Below, in pieces: positions 15,951-22,660 of a DNA stretch of 53,016 nt. The DNA comes from an uncultured Clostridia bacterium (GTDB taxonomy: Bacteria; Bacillota; Clostridia; Christensenellales; Borkfalkiaceae). Location: positions 1 to 53,016 of the forward strand of contig CANRGG010000011.1 in the NCBI GenBank assembly GCA_947630115.1. Direction: 5' to 3'. The number at the start of each line of letters is the position of its first letter. Positions within the stretch are counted from its first letter, which is position 1. Below the pieces are notes generated by a model. That model was not told where the DNA came from. It searched no databases and worked only from the letters and a program-made list of their open reading frames with translations. The position numbers were made by a program, and so were the translations under genes.

Positions 15951-17258
15951 TTATTCGGGGCTCGGCTGCCCGCTTTCCGCTTTCGACGCCGCCCGCGCCC
16001 GCTCGCAGGCGAGAAAATAGATCTCCTCCGTCGCAAAACTCACCTTCGTGATCTGGTCGCGCAGCCCGACGGGGTGCAGCCAGAACGAGTCGTCCTTGAT
16101 CGAAATGTCGATACTGTCGCCGAAAATGTTGTGCTTGTACTTTTTCTTGCGGAAGGGATAGTCGTACTCGATGTGCACGCTTTCAAGCTCCGCGCCCGTC
16201 CAGAAGAGATCGACCTTTTCCCCATAAGCGGTGCAGGTCAAATGGGTGCCCTCCGCAGTCTGTTCGAGTTTTCCCATCCCCTGATCGTAAAACCGTTTGG
16301 CATTCGGGAGGGTGTGCACGGTCACCTCCGACTCGAAGCGGTAAGCGCCGCTGCGCACTTCCGCCCGCACGTTCTCGCGCTCCCATTTCACCCAATCGGG
16401 GATATGCGGGAACTCCGTCTCCCCTTCTTGCGCATGAAGCTCGCCGAATTCATCCATCTCCCACTGCTTTTTGCAGGCGTTGCACCAAAGCCTTGTGCCC
16501 GCAGAGTCCATCTGGAATTCCGTCTTGCAGTGGGGACACTGATACAGGATCGCGTGCAGCCCGTCCGCGCGCCGGGGATAGGGGTTGCGGATCTTGTATT
16601 CCTTCTGATAGGCATAGTCGTCCCGCGCCATCGCCTTTCTGATCCGCGCGTTGAGCTCCTTGGCGGAAAGGGTCTGCGTTTCCTCGGCGGTTGCGACAAG
16701 TTCGAGCTCCGTCCTCAAAGGCAGCTTCTGTTCGGGCTTATTCCACTGCGGCGCCGAGATGAACGTCCCGTAAATGCGGAGCACGACGACGGGGATCTTC
16801 ATCACCTTGCACATTTTGCCGAGCGAATCGGGCAAAAAGGAGGTCGTGCCGTCGAAGGAATAGCGCGCCTCGGGATAGACGCAGACGATGTCCTTGTATT
16901 TCTCCGCGCAGTAGCGCATATGGCGGATCAGATGATAATCCTTCACGAATTTCCGCTTGCAGATACAGCCGAGCCGGCGCATGAAGAAATCGCCGACGTC
17001 GCGTACGGCGTCGATCGCGACGACGTTGTTCGCATTGTGCGGCGCGATCGCCTTATACATGGCGGGATAGTCGAGCATGCTCGCATGAGTCGCCAGTAAA
17101 AAGTACGGAGGCTTGATCCCCTCCATGCCGATCTTCACGCGGGTGAGCTTCCTGCCTCTGAGCCGCGGCTCAATCGCAAACAGCCGCGCAAGCGTCATCC
17201 AAAAGACGCTCGGTTTTTTGGGTTTTTTCGAAAAATCGTATCTTTTGATCTCTTCCAT
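15951..17258 (-). CDS. PlsC-type lysophospholipid acyltransferase with internal zinc ribbon
   Basis: The N-terminal 220 residues carry the acyltransferase HX4D motif (THASMLD), a VYPEARYSFDG block and the hydrophobic VVLRIYG segment, as in 1-acylglycerol-3-phosphate acyltransferases. Next comes a four-cysteine ribbon (CPHC and CNAC, about 22 residues apart), then about 140 residues of beta-rich unknown sequence, for 435 residues in total against about 200-250 in a simple PlsC. I start at the ATG at 17258. The upstream ATG at 17279 overlaps the -10 box and would not be in the mRNA. Lipid synthesis is the likely role; the ribbon's role is unknown. Confidence 0.85.
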   Translation of the reverse strand: MEEIKRYDFSKKPKKPSVFWMTLARLFAIEPRLRGRKLTRVKIGMEGIKPPYFLLATHASMLDYPAMYKAIAPHNANNVVAIDAVRDVGDFFMRRLGCICKRKFVKDYHLIRHMRYCAEKYKDIVCVYPEARYSFDGTTSFLPDSLGKMCKVMKIPVVVLRIYGTFISAPQWNKPEQKLPLRTELELVATAEETQTLSAKELNARIRKAMARDDYAYQKEYKIRNPYPRRADGLHAILYQCPHCKTEFQMDSAGTRLWCNACKKQWEMDEFGELHAQEGETEFPHIPDWVKWERENVRAEVRSGAYRFESEVTVHTLPNAKRFYDQGMGKLEQTAEGTHLTCTAYGEKVDLFWTGAELESVHIEYDYPFRKKKYKHNIFGDSIDISIKDDSFWLHPVGLRDQITKVSFATEEIYFLACERARAASKAESGQPSPE

Positions 17259-17277
17259 ATCGTTTTTCCCCGCTTCC

Positions 17278-17306
17278 ATTATAGCGAAAACAGGTCACTT
17301 TGTCAA
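17278..17306 (-). promoter_or_regulatory. Sigma-A promoter of the acyltransferase gene
   Basis: TTGACA (17301-17306) and TATAAT (17278-17283) have a 17-bp spacer. The start near 17271 leaves a 13-nt leader containing GCGGGG before the ATG at 17258. Confidence 0.8.
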
Positions 17307-17322
17307 CAAGTGATAAAATTTT

Positions 17323-17949
17323 TCACAGAAAACTTTCGATCAAGATTTTGAGTCCGATCGCGAGCAGAATGCCGCCGCCGAGCAGCCCCGCCTTGGAGGC
17401 GAAGCGGTCGCCGATCTTTTTGCCGAGCGCGACGGCCAAAAAAGAGAGCAAAAAGGTGACCGCACCGATCAAAAGCCCGCAAAAGACGACGGGAAAGGGC
17501 AGCCCTTCCGCCGTTTCCGCCGCCAGAAAGGTGACCCCGACGGCGAGCGCGTCGATACTCGTCGCGACGGCCTGCAAGAGAAGTTTCCCCAACCCGAGCG
17601 GCTTTGCCGTCCCGATCTCTTTCTCCCCTTCCTGCCCGGAAGGCTCGTCGCCGCGCCGTTTCTTCGCCCTGACGGTCTCGATGATAAAATCCGCGATCAT
17701 CTTGCCGCCGATGACGGCAAGCAGGAAGAAGGCGAGGTAGGGGGCGATCTTTTCGACGAGGGCGGAGAAGGCATAGCCGCAGTAATAGCCGAGAACGGGC
17801 ATGAGGAATTGGAAGGCGGCGTAGGCAAAGGCGACGAGGAGCATTTTGAAAAAACGCATTTTCGGCTCGACCATGCCATTCGTCATGCCGACGGCGAACG
17901 CGTCCATCGAGAGCGCGATCCCGATCAAAAGAATTTCCCAAACGCTCAT
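17323..17949 (-). CDS. mntP: Manganese efflux pump MntP family
   Basis: This 208-residue protein has six hydrophobic segments and the paired MntP motifs SMDAFAVGMTNG near residue 14 and TSIDALAVGVTF near residue 130, whose acidic residues line the ion path. MntP exports Mn2+. It has its own promoter, divergent from and overlapping the rlmI promoter. Unlike many mntP genes it has no yybP-ykoY aptamer: the 75-bp gap to rlmI is too short. A second probable Mn2+ exporter sits 1.6 kb further along behind such an aptamer. Confidence 0.9.
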   Translation of the reverse strand: MSVWEILLIGIALSMDAFAVGMTNGMVEPKMRFFKMLLVAFAYAAFQFLMPVLGYYCGYAFSALVEKIAPYLAFFLLAVIGGKMIADFIIETVRAKKRRGDEPSGQEGEKEIGTAKPLGLGKLLLQAVATSIDALAVGVTFLAAETAEGLPFPVVFCGLLIGAVTFLLSFLAVALGKKIGDRFASKAGLLGGGILLAIGLKILIESFL

Positions 17950-17973
17950 GCCTTTCCCCTTCCTTTTTTCTGT

Positions 17974-18002
17974 ATTTTATTGTTTGCGCTTGATTTTGTC
18001 AA
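17974..18002 (-). promoter_or_regulatory. Sigma-A promoter of mntP
   Basis: TTGACA (17997-18002) and TAAAAT (17974-17979) have a 17-bp spacer. The -35 box lies between the -35 and -10 boxes of the opposing rlmI promoter. Confidence 0.7.
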
Positions 18003-18018
18003 CCGTTTTTGCTATGAT
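17990..18018 (+). promoter_or_regulatory. Sigma-A promoter of rlmI, predicts leaderless mRNA
   Basis: TTGATT (17990-17995) and TATGAT (18013-18018) have a 17-bp spacer. Counting the last -10 base as -7 puts +1 at 18025, the A of the ATG. Confidence 0.7.
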
Positions 18019-18024
18019 AGAAAC

Positions 18025-19188
18025 ATGAGTTACACGGTCTATCTGAAAAATAACGAGGAGCGGAGCATTCTCGCGGGGCGCCCCTGGGTGTATGCGAACG
18101 AGGTGTTCCGAATCGACGGCAAGGACAAAAACGGCTCCCTTTGCACCGTGCGTTCGGTGGACGGGCGGTTCCTCGGCAAGGGCTATCTCAACCATGCCTC
18201 GAAGATCCTCGTCCGGATCTTCCTCCGCGGGGAGGAAGAGGACGGCGAAGAGCTCTTTTTTACCCGGATCCATGCGGCAAACGAGAAGCGGCGGGCGCTC
18301 GGCTATGAAAACTGCTACCGCGCGGTCTTTGCGGAGGGCGACGATCTGCCCGCCCTCATCGTGGACAAATACGGGGACTATCTCTGCGTGCAGATCTTAT
18401 CGCTCGGCATGTATCTGAGAAAAGAGGCGATCGTCTCGGCGCTCGTGCGGGAATTTTCCCCCAAGGGGATCTATGAACGCTCGGACGTTCCGGTGCGCAA
18501 AAAAGAGGGGCTGCCCGAAGAGACGGGCGTTCTGTACGGGGAGGTCCCCGAGCGGGTCCCCATCGTCGAAAACGGGCTCAAAATGGAAGTCGATCTGATC
18601 GGCGGGCAAAAGACGGGGTATTTCCTCGATCAAAAGGAGAACCGTTTCGCTTTGCGCCGCTATGCAAGGGGGGAAGTGCTGGATTGCTTCTGCAATAGCG
18701 GCGGCTTTTCCCTCAACGCCGCCCTCTCCGCCGAAAAAGTGACCGCCCTCGACGCCTCCCCCGCCGCCCTTGCCTGCGTCAAACGAAACGCCGAACTGAA
18801 CGGGCTTGAAAATATCGAAACTCTCTGCGGCGACGCGTTCGAGTTTTTGCGCGCGTTCCGCGCCGAAGGGAGAAAGTTCGACACGATCGTCCTCGATCCA
18901 CCCGCCTTCTGCAAGACCGTTTCGGAAGTCAAAAGCGCTCTGAAAGGCTATCTCGACATTAACCTGATGGCGTTCAAGCTGCTGCGCCCGGGCGGGCACC
19001 TTGCGACCTGCTCCTGCACTCATTTCGTCCCCATGCCGCTCTTTGAAAAGACGATCGCCGAGGCGGCGCAGCGCTCGGGCAGACGGGTGAGCCTGCTCGA
19101 AACGCGGACGCAGGCGCCCGATCATCCGGTGCTGCTCGGCGCGGACGAGACGCAATACCTCAAATGTCTGATCCTTCGCGCCGATTGA
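18025..19188 (+). CDS. rlmI: RlmI-like class I SAM-dependent 23S rRNA (cytosine-5) methyltransferase
   Basis: This 387-residue protein has an N-terminal PUA-like domain (ILAGRPWVYANEV...GSLCTVRSVDGRFLGKGYLN), a middle EEHEH-like domain and a Rossmann methyltransferase with the SAM loop VLDCFCNSGGFSLNAAL, the acidic ALDASP strand and the catalytic LDPPAFCKT motif. RlmI modifies a cytosine in 23S rRNA; the exact position is inferred from the family. The predicted transcript begins at the start codon, and no Shine-Dalgarno precedes the ATG. It is one of few plus-strand genes here. Confidence 0.88.
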   Translation: MSYTVYLKNNEERSILAGRPWVYANEVFRIDGKDKNGSLCTVRSVDGRFLGKGYLNHASKILVRIFLRGEEEDGEELFFTRIHAANEKRRALGYENCYRAVFAEGDDLPALIVDKYGDYLCVQILSLGMYLRKEAIVSALVREFSPKGIYERSDVPVRKKEGLPEETGVLYGEVPERVPIVENGLKMEVDLIGGQKTGYFLDQKENRFALRRYARGEVLDCFCNSGGFSLNAALSAEKVTALDASPAALACVKRNAELNGLENIETLCGDAFEFLRAFRAEGRKFDTIVLDPPAFCKTVSEVKSALKGYLDINLMAFKLLRPGGHLATCSCTHFVPMPLFEKTIAEAAQRSGRRVSLLETRTQAPDHPVLLGADETQYLKCLILRAD

Positions 19189-19227
19189 CGGCGCCGGCAG
19201 ATAAATTCTCGCAAAAAACAGAAAAAT

Positions 19228-19253
19228 AAAGGGCGGCAAACCTGCCGTCCTTT
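19228..19253. terminator. Bidirectional terminator between rlmI and the trmL operon
   Basis: AAAGGGCGGC-6 nt-GCCGTCCTTT pairs over 10 positions with one G-U. TTTTCGTTT follows on the plus strand and TTTATTTTTC on the minus strand, so it can serve both convergent units. Confidence 0.8.
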
Positions 19254-19275
19254 TCGTTTGAAAACCGGAATTTTT

Positions 19276-19527
19276 TCAAAGAAGTTTCAAAATCTCTTTG
19301 AGATGTTTTGCGGGGACGGGCGCGCATTGGAGCGTCGCCTCTTCGACTTTCAAAATCGTCCCCTCCTCGGGAAAATCCCCCTCCCCGAACGGAACCAACA
19401 CCTTGCCGCCCGCCTTGGCGCCCCGCTCGGACGTCAAATACCAGACCGTCTGCCCTTTCACCTCTACTTTGAGGAAGGTATAGACGCCGTTTTCGGCGAT
19501 CACCCCGCCGCTTAAAGAATGGATCAT
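19276..19527 (-). CDS. Small conserved-looking protein resembling the PriA N-terminal (3'BD) fold
   Basis: This 83-residue protein has no signal or membrane segment. Its core (KAGGKVLVPFGEGDFPEEGTI followed by HLKEILKLL) resembles the GxRVLVPFGxRxxxGxV...LKxIxxVLD pattern of the PriA 3'-DNA-binding domain. The N-terminal part of the 27412-27990 protein aligns with it over about 52 residues (shared WYL, AK, G, KVL, P, G, EA, AP). It is the last gene of the trmL operon, 21 nt after cls, with its own GGAGAG site. A nucleic-acid-binding role is inference only. Confidence 0.65.
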   Translation of the reverse strand: MIHSLSGGVIAENGVYTFLKVEVKGQTVWYLTSERGAKAGGKVLVPFGEGDFPEEGTILKVEEATLQCAPVPAKHLKEILKLL

Positions 19528-19548
19528 CTTCTCTCCTTTCCGCCCTTT

Positions 19549-21123
19549 TCAGAAGAGCGGCGCAAACACTTTGGCGATCTCGCAAACGCCCCGCCAGACG
19601 ACGCTCTTTTTCGCGTCCTCCTCTGTCTGCAGGGCGCTCTGCTCGAACGTCTCCTCGAAATCCGCTTTGAGCTGTTCGTTCGCCTTGGTCTTATAGAGAA
19701 AGACCGCGTTCTCGTAATGGTGCATGAGCGAGCGATAATCGAGATTGATCGTCCCGACGACCGCCGCGTCGTCGTCCGCGAGAAAATTCTTGGCATGAAT
19801 AAAGCCCGGCGTGAATTCGTACACCTTCACCCCGCCTTTGATCAGCGCCAGATAGTTGGATCGAGTGAGGGCGAACGCCGTTTTTTTGTCGGGAATGTGG
19901 GGCACGACGATCCGCACGTCTACCCCGCGCGCCGCCGCCGAGATCATCGCCGAGCGGAGACGATAGTCGATGATGAGATAGGGCGTCATGATATAGACAT
20001 AGCGCTTTGCCTCGGCAAGAATGTCGAGATAGAGATTTTCCGCGATCCCCTTTTCATAGAGCGGCTTGGGCCCGCCGCCGTAGGGCTGCACATAGCCCTC
20101 CCCTTCGATTGTTTCATATGTCTCGGGAAAATAGGGGGAGAAATCCTCGGGCTCCTTCCGGCGGATATTGAAGAGCCGGAGAAAGAGGATCAGAAGCCCC
20201 CGCACCCCCTCGCCTTCGAGACGGATCGCCGCGTCCTTCCAATATCCGAAGGGATGGGTCTCGTTGATGTATTCGTCGGCGAGATTGAGCCCGCCCGTAT
20301 AGCCGATCTTCCCGTCGATGACGGTGATCTTTCTGTGATCCCGGTTGTTGTGGAAATTGGACACAACGGGCACGAACGGGTTGAACTTTCTGCATTCGAT
20401 CCCCATCTTCCGGAGCTTTTTATAGTAGCCGGCGCGCAGCTTTCCCATGCAGCCGATGTCGTCGTAGACGACGCGCACCTCAACCCCCTCTTTCACCTTC
20501 TGCTGCAAGATCTCCAAAATGGCGTCCCACATCTTTCCGCGCGCCAAGATAAAATATTCCATGAAAATATACTGCTTCGCGCCCTTCAGATCTTCGAGAT
20601 ACCGGGAAAAGAAACTTTCGCCCGAAGGGAAGTACTCCGTTTTGGTATTGTCATAGACGAGATTGAGCCCTTTGCAGGAGAGCGCGCGGCTGGGATATGC
20701 CCATCGGCCCATCTCCCTTGCGGCGTCCTCCTCGGAAAGTGAACTTTTCAAGAACTTGCGGGATTGCTCGCCGACGAGCGCGAACTGCCTCCGCTGCCGG
20801 CGCGAGGGACGGTTGTTGGAGAATACGGCGTAGATCGCCACGCCGAACACGTTGAGCACGACGATACAGAGGATCCAAGGGATCTTGGATTCGGGGACCA
20901 TGTCGCGGTTGACGACGTGCAAAACGGTCGCGACGACGAAAAACCACTGCAAAAACGCAAACAAGAACCGCACGACCGACGAAAGGCCGGGGAAAAAGTA
21001 GATGAGCGCCTGTTCCGCAAAATAGAAGAACGAAAACACGACGAGAACGTCCACCAAAAACATCAAAAGAATGGTAAGCGCGACGAAAAACATTCTGCTG
21101 AAAAATATTTTTAAATATCTCAT
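19549..21123 (-). CDS. cls: Cardiolipin synthase (phospholipase D superfamily)
   Basis: Three hydrophobic segments in the first 100 residues are followed by two HKD half-sites, His263 in HRKITVIDGKIGYTGG and His443 in HAKNFLADDDAAVVGTIN, the catalytic pair of PLD enzymes. At 524 residues it has the usual length of Firmicute cardiolipin synthases, which condense two phosphatidylglycerols at the membrane. The ATG overlaps the stop of the upstream gene (ATGA). There is no N-terminal truncation and both HKD motifs are intact. Confidence 0.92.
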   Translation of the reverse strand: MRYLKIFFSRMFFVALTILLMFLVDVLVVFSFFYFAEQALIYFFPGLSSVVRFLFAFLQWFFVVATVLHVVNRDMVPESKIPWILCIVVLNVFGVAIYAVFSNNRPSRRQRRQFALVGEQSRKFLKSSLSEEDAAREMGRWAYPSRALSCKGLNLVYDNTKTEYFPSGESFFSRYLEDLKGAKQYIFMEYFILARGKMWDAILEILQQKVKEGVEVRVVYDDIGCMGKLRAGYYKKLRKMGIECRKFNPFVPVVSNFHNNRDHRKITVIDGKIGYTGGLNLADEYINETHPFGYWKDAAIRLEGEGVRGLLILFLRLFNIRRKEPEDFSPYFPETYETIEGEGYVQPYGGGPKPLYEKGIAENLYLDILAEAKRYVYIMTPYLIIDYRLRSAMISAAARGVDVRIVVPHIPDKKTAFALTRSNYLALIKGGVKVYEFTPGFIHAKNFLADDDAAVVGTINLDYRSLMHHYENAVFLYKTKANEQLKADFEETFEQSALQTEEDAKKSVVWRGVCEIAKVFAPLF

Positions 21124-21938
21124 ACCAGTTCCAATCCCTCGGGAATGGGCATTTCCCCGAATAGCATTTTCAAGGTCCCCTCATAAGTTGCGGGCAGTTT
21201 CAGTCTTTTTAGCCGAACGCAGGGCGAGAGCGCGCCTTCGTCCAGAAAATCGCAGTCGATCTCGAGCTCTTCGACATTCGGCAGCGCCGCAATCAGACGC
21301 AGGCCGCCCGCGGTCTCCCGATAGACCGCCCCACCCTTCACGCGGTAGGGCGCTTCCGCTTCGATCTCGTTCACCGCGCTCCCCAAAAGCGCGGACGCCT
21401 TCAATTCGGCGGAGGATTTCACGACCAGCCGCTCTGCGCCCGTGTCGGCAAGAATGCCCTTCCGGATCGTTCCACTCAGGAGATACACTTCCCGGAATTC
21501 CCCCTTCTCCGCGGGCATGACGCGGTCCCCGTCCCAGACGAAAAATCCGCCCAAATAATAACCTGTATCGTGAAAACGCTCGTAAAGCGCCATCTTTTCC
21601 AAGCCGCTCAGCCCTTCGCTCCTTGCCGCGAACAGGTTCAGAACATCCCCCGACGAAAGCCCGTCCATACAGGCCGAATATCCCGCGCTCGCCTGGACGT
21701 TCCATTTCTCGCCCGCCCGTTCGAGCAAGATCTCATCCCGTCCCGCGCCCTTATAGAGCGCAAAGGCTTCGGCGCAACTCAAATACTCCTCTTTTCCGCT
21801 TTCAAAGACGCAACAATAGGGCGTTTCGGCTCTTCCGACAGCTTCCGGGACGCGCCAGAAGAGGACAAGCGCGGAGACAAAGAACAAAACCGCCGCAAAG
21901 ACCGTATCGAAAATTTTCGCGCCGTTTCCCGCTTTCAT
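21120..21938 (-). CDS. Membrane-anchored protein with leucine-rich-repeat-like C terminus, unknown
   Basis: Taking the ATG at 21938, 4 nt after the trmL stop, gives 272 residues. One transmembrane segment (VFAAVLFFVSALVLFW, near residue 10) is followed by an extracytoplasmic region. The last 60 residues (LIAALPNVEELEIDCDFL...VRLKRLKLPATYEG) look like two degenerate leucine-rich repeats. The ribosome site is weak, so translation is probably coupled to trmL. It sits between a tRNA methylase and cardiolipin synthase, overlapping the latter by 4 bp. No family recognised. Confidence 0.65.
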   Translation of the reverse strand: MKAGNGAKIFDTVFAAVLFFVSALVLFWRVPEAVGRAETPYCCVFESGKEEYLSCAEAFALYKGAGRDEILLERAGEKWNVQASAGYSACMDGLSSGDVLNLFAARSEGLSGLEKMALYERFHDTGYYLGGFFVWDGDRVMPAEKGEFREVYLLSGTIRKGILADTGAERLVVKSSAELKASALLGSAVNEIEAEAPYRVKGGAVYRETAGGLRLIAALPNVEELEIDCDFLDEGALSPCVRLKRLKLPATYEGTLKMLFGEMPIPEGLELV

Positions 21939-21942
21939 GATT

Positions 21943-22434
21943 TCACCAAGTGAGCCTGTGGAGCTCGCCCTTCTGCAAAAGTCCGGAAAAGCCGTTCTGC
22001 CGCAGCCCCTCATAGACCGCGATCGCGACCGCATTGCTCAAATTGAGGGAGCGGGCGTCCCCGATCATGGGGATCCGCACGCATTCGGCGGGGTGCGCGG
22101 TCAGAAGCTCTTCCTCGAGCCCGCGCGTCTCCTTGCCGAAAAAGAGGGCGTCCCCCTCCGAAAATCGGACGTCCGTATAGCAGCGCGGCGCCTTGGTCGT
22201 GAAAAAATGCATGCGCCGCTTCCCGAGCGCGGAAAAGAGGGCGTCGAGGTCCTCATGGACGCAGATTTCGACGAGATTCCAATAGTCGAGTCCCGCGCGT
22301 TTGAGATATTTGTCGGAGATTTCGAAGCCGAGCGGTTTTACGAGGTGCAAAACGCAGCCCGTGGCGGCGCAGGTGCGCGCGATATTTCCCGCATTTTGCG
22401 GAATTTCCGGCTCGACGAGCACAACATGAAACAT
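21943..22434 (-). CDS. trmL: tRNA (cytidine(34)-2'-O)-methyltransferase TrmL
   Basis: This 163-residue SPOUT methyltransferase has the family motifs in order: EPEIPQNAGNIARTCAATG near residue 8, LFFGKETRGL near 97 and RIPM-x-GDARSLNLSNAVAIAVYE in the knotted C-terminal region. TrmL methylates the ribose of the wobble nucleotide in certain leucine tRNAs. It is first gene of a four-gene operon with the membrane LRR-like protein, cls and the small PriA-N-like protein. Confidence 0.93.
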   Translation of the reverse strand: MFHVVLVEPEIPQNAGNIARTCAATGCVLHLVKPLGFEISDKYLKRAGLDYWNLVEICVHEDLDALFSALGKRRMHFFTTKAPRCYTDVRFSEGDALFFGKETRGLEEELLTAHPAECVRIPMIGDARSLNLSNAVAIAVYEGLRQNGFSGLLQKGELHRLTW

Positions 22435-22454
22435 ATTTCGCCCCTTTTCACGAT

Positions 22455-22483
22455 ATTATAGTATATTTTTCCTGTTTTTGCAA
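22455..22483 (-). promoter_or_regulatory. Sigma-A promoter of the trmL operon
   Basis: TTGCAA (22478-22483) and TATAAT (22455-22460) have a 17-bp spacer. The start near 22448 gives a 14-nt leader with GGGG as ribosome site. Confidence 0.8.
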
Positions 22484-22524
22484 GAATTTCACCTGCGTTT
22501 TCTTTCCGGGAACGGCAAAATTGC

Positions 22525-22553
22525 TTGACTTTTTTCGGCGGATTTTCTATAAT
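22525..22553 (+). promoter_or_regulatory. Plus-strand sigma-A promoter with no normal gene behind it
   Basis: TTGACT (22525-22530) and TATAAT (22548-22553) have a 17-bp spacer. The only thing downstream before a terminator is a stretch of about 85 nt. Confidence 0.65.
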
Positions 22554-22559
22554 GGTTCA

Positions 22560-22646
22560 TGTTCGGGCGATCCCCGGATCTTTCATTGTTCATCCATCCC
22601 ATATTTTTTCTCATTAAAAAGCCGAGCGGTTGCTCGGCTTTTTAAT
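22560..22646 (+). ncRNA. Candidate short RNA of about 85 nt
   Basis: The predicted transcript runs from 22560 to the T-run of the terminator at 22617-22643. It could be a small RNA. It also contains a 28-codon frame from an ATG at 22559 that reads through the terminator stem and lacks a ribosome site. No known RNA family is recognised. The pair of promoter and terminator is what supports it; there is no homology evidence. Confidence 0.4.
22617..22643. terminator. Bidirectional terminator between ypeB and the short plus-strand unit
   Basis: AAAAAGCCGAGC-GGTT-GCTCGGCTTTTT is a perfect stem with T-runs on both strands. It ends ypeB on the minus strand and the short plus-strand transcript. Confidence 0.85.
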
Positions 22647-22660
22647 GCGCTTTGGATGTT

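Noticed and set aside
17259-17279. ATG at 17279 as acyltransferase start
   Set aside because: It overlaps the TATAAT box and lies upstream of the predicted transcript.
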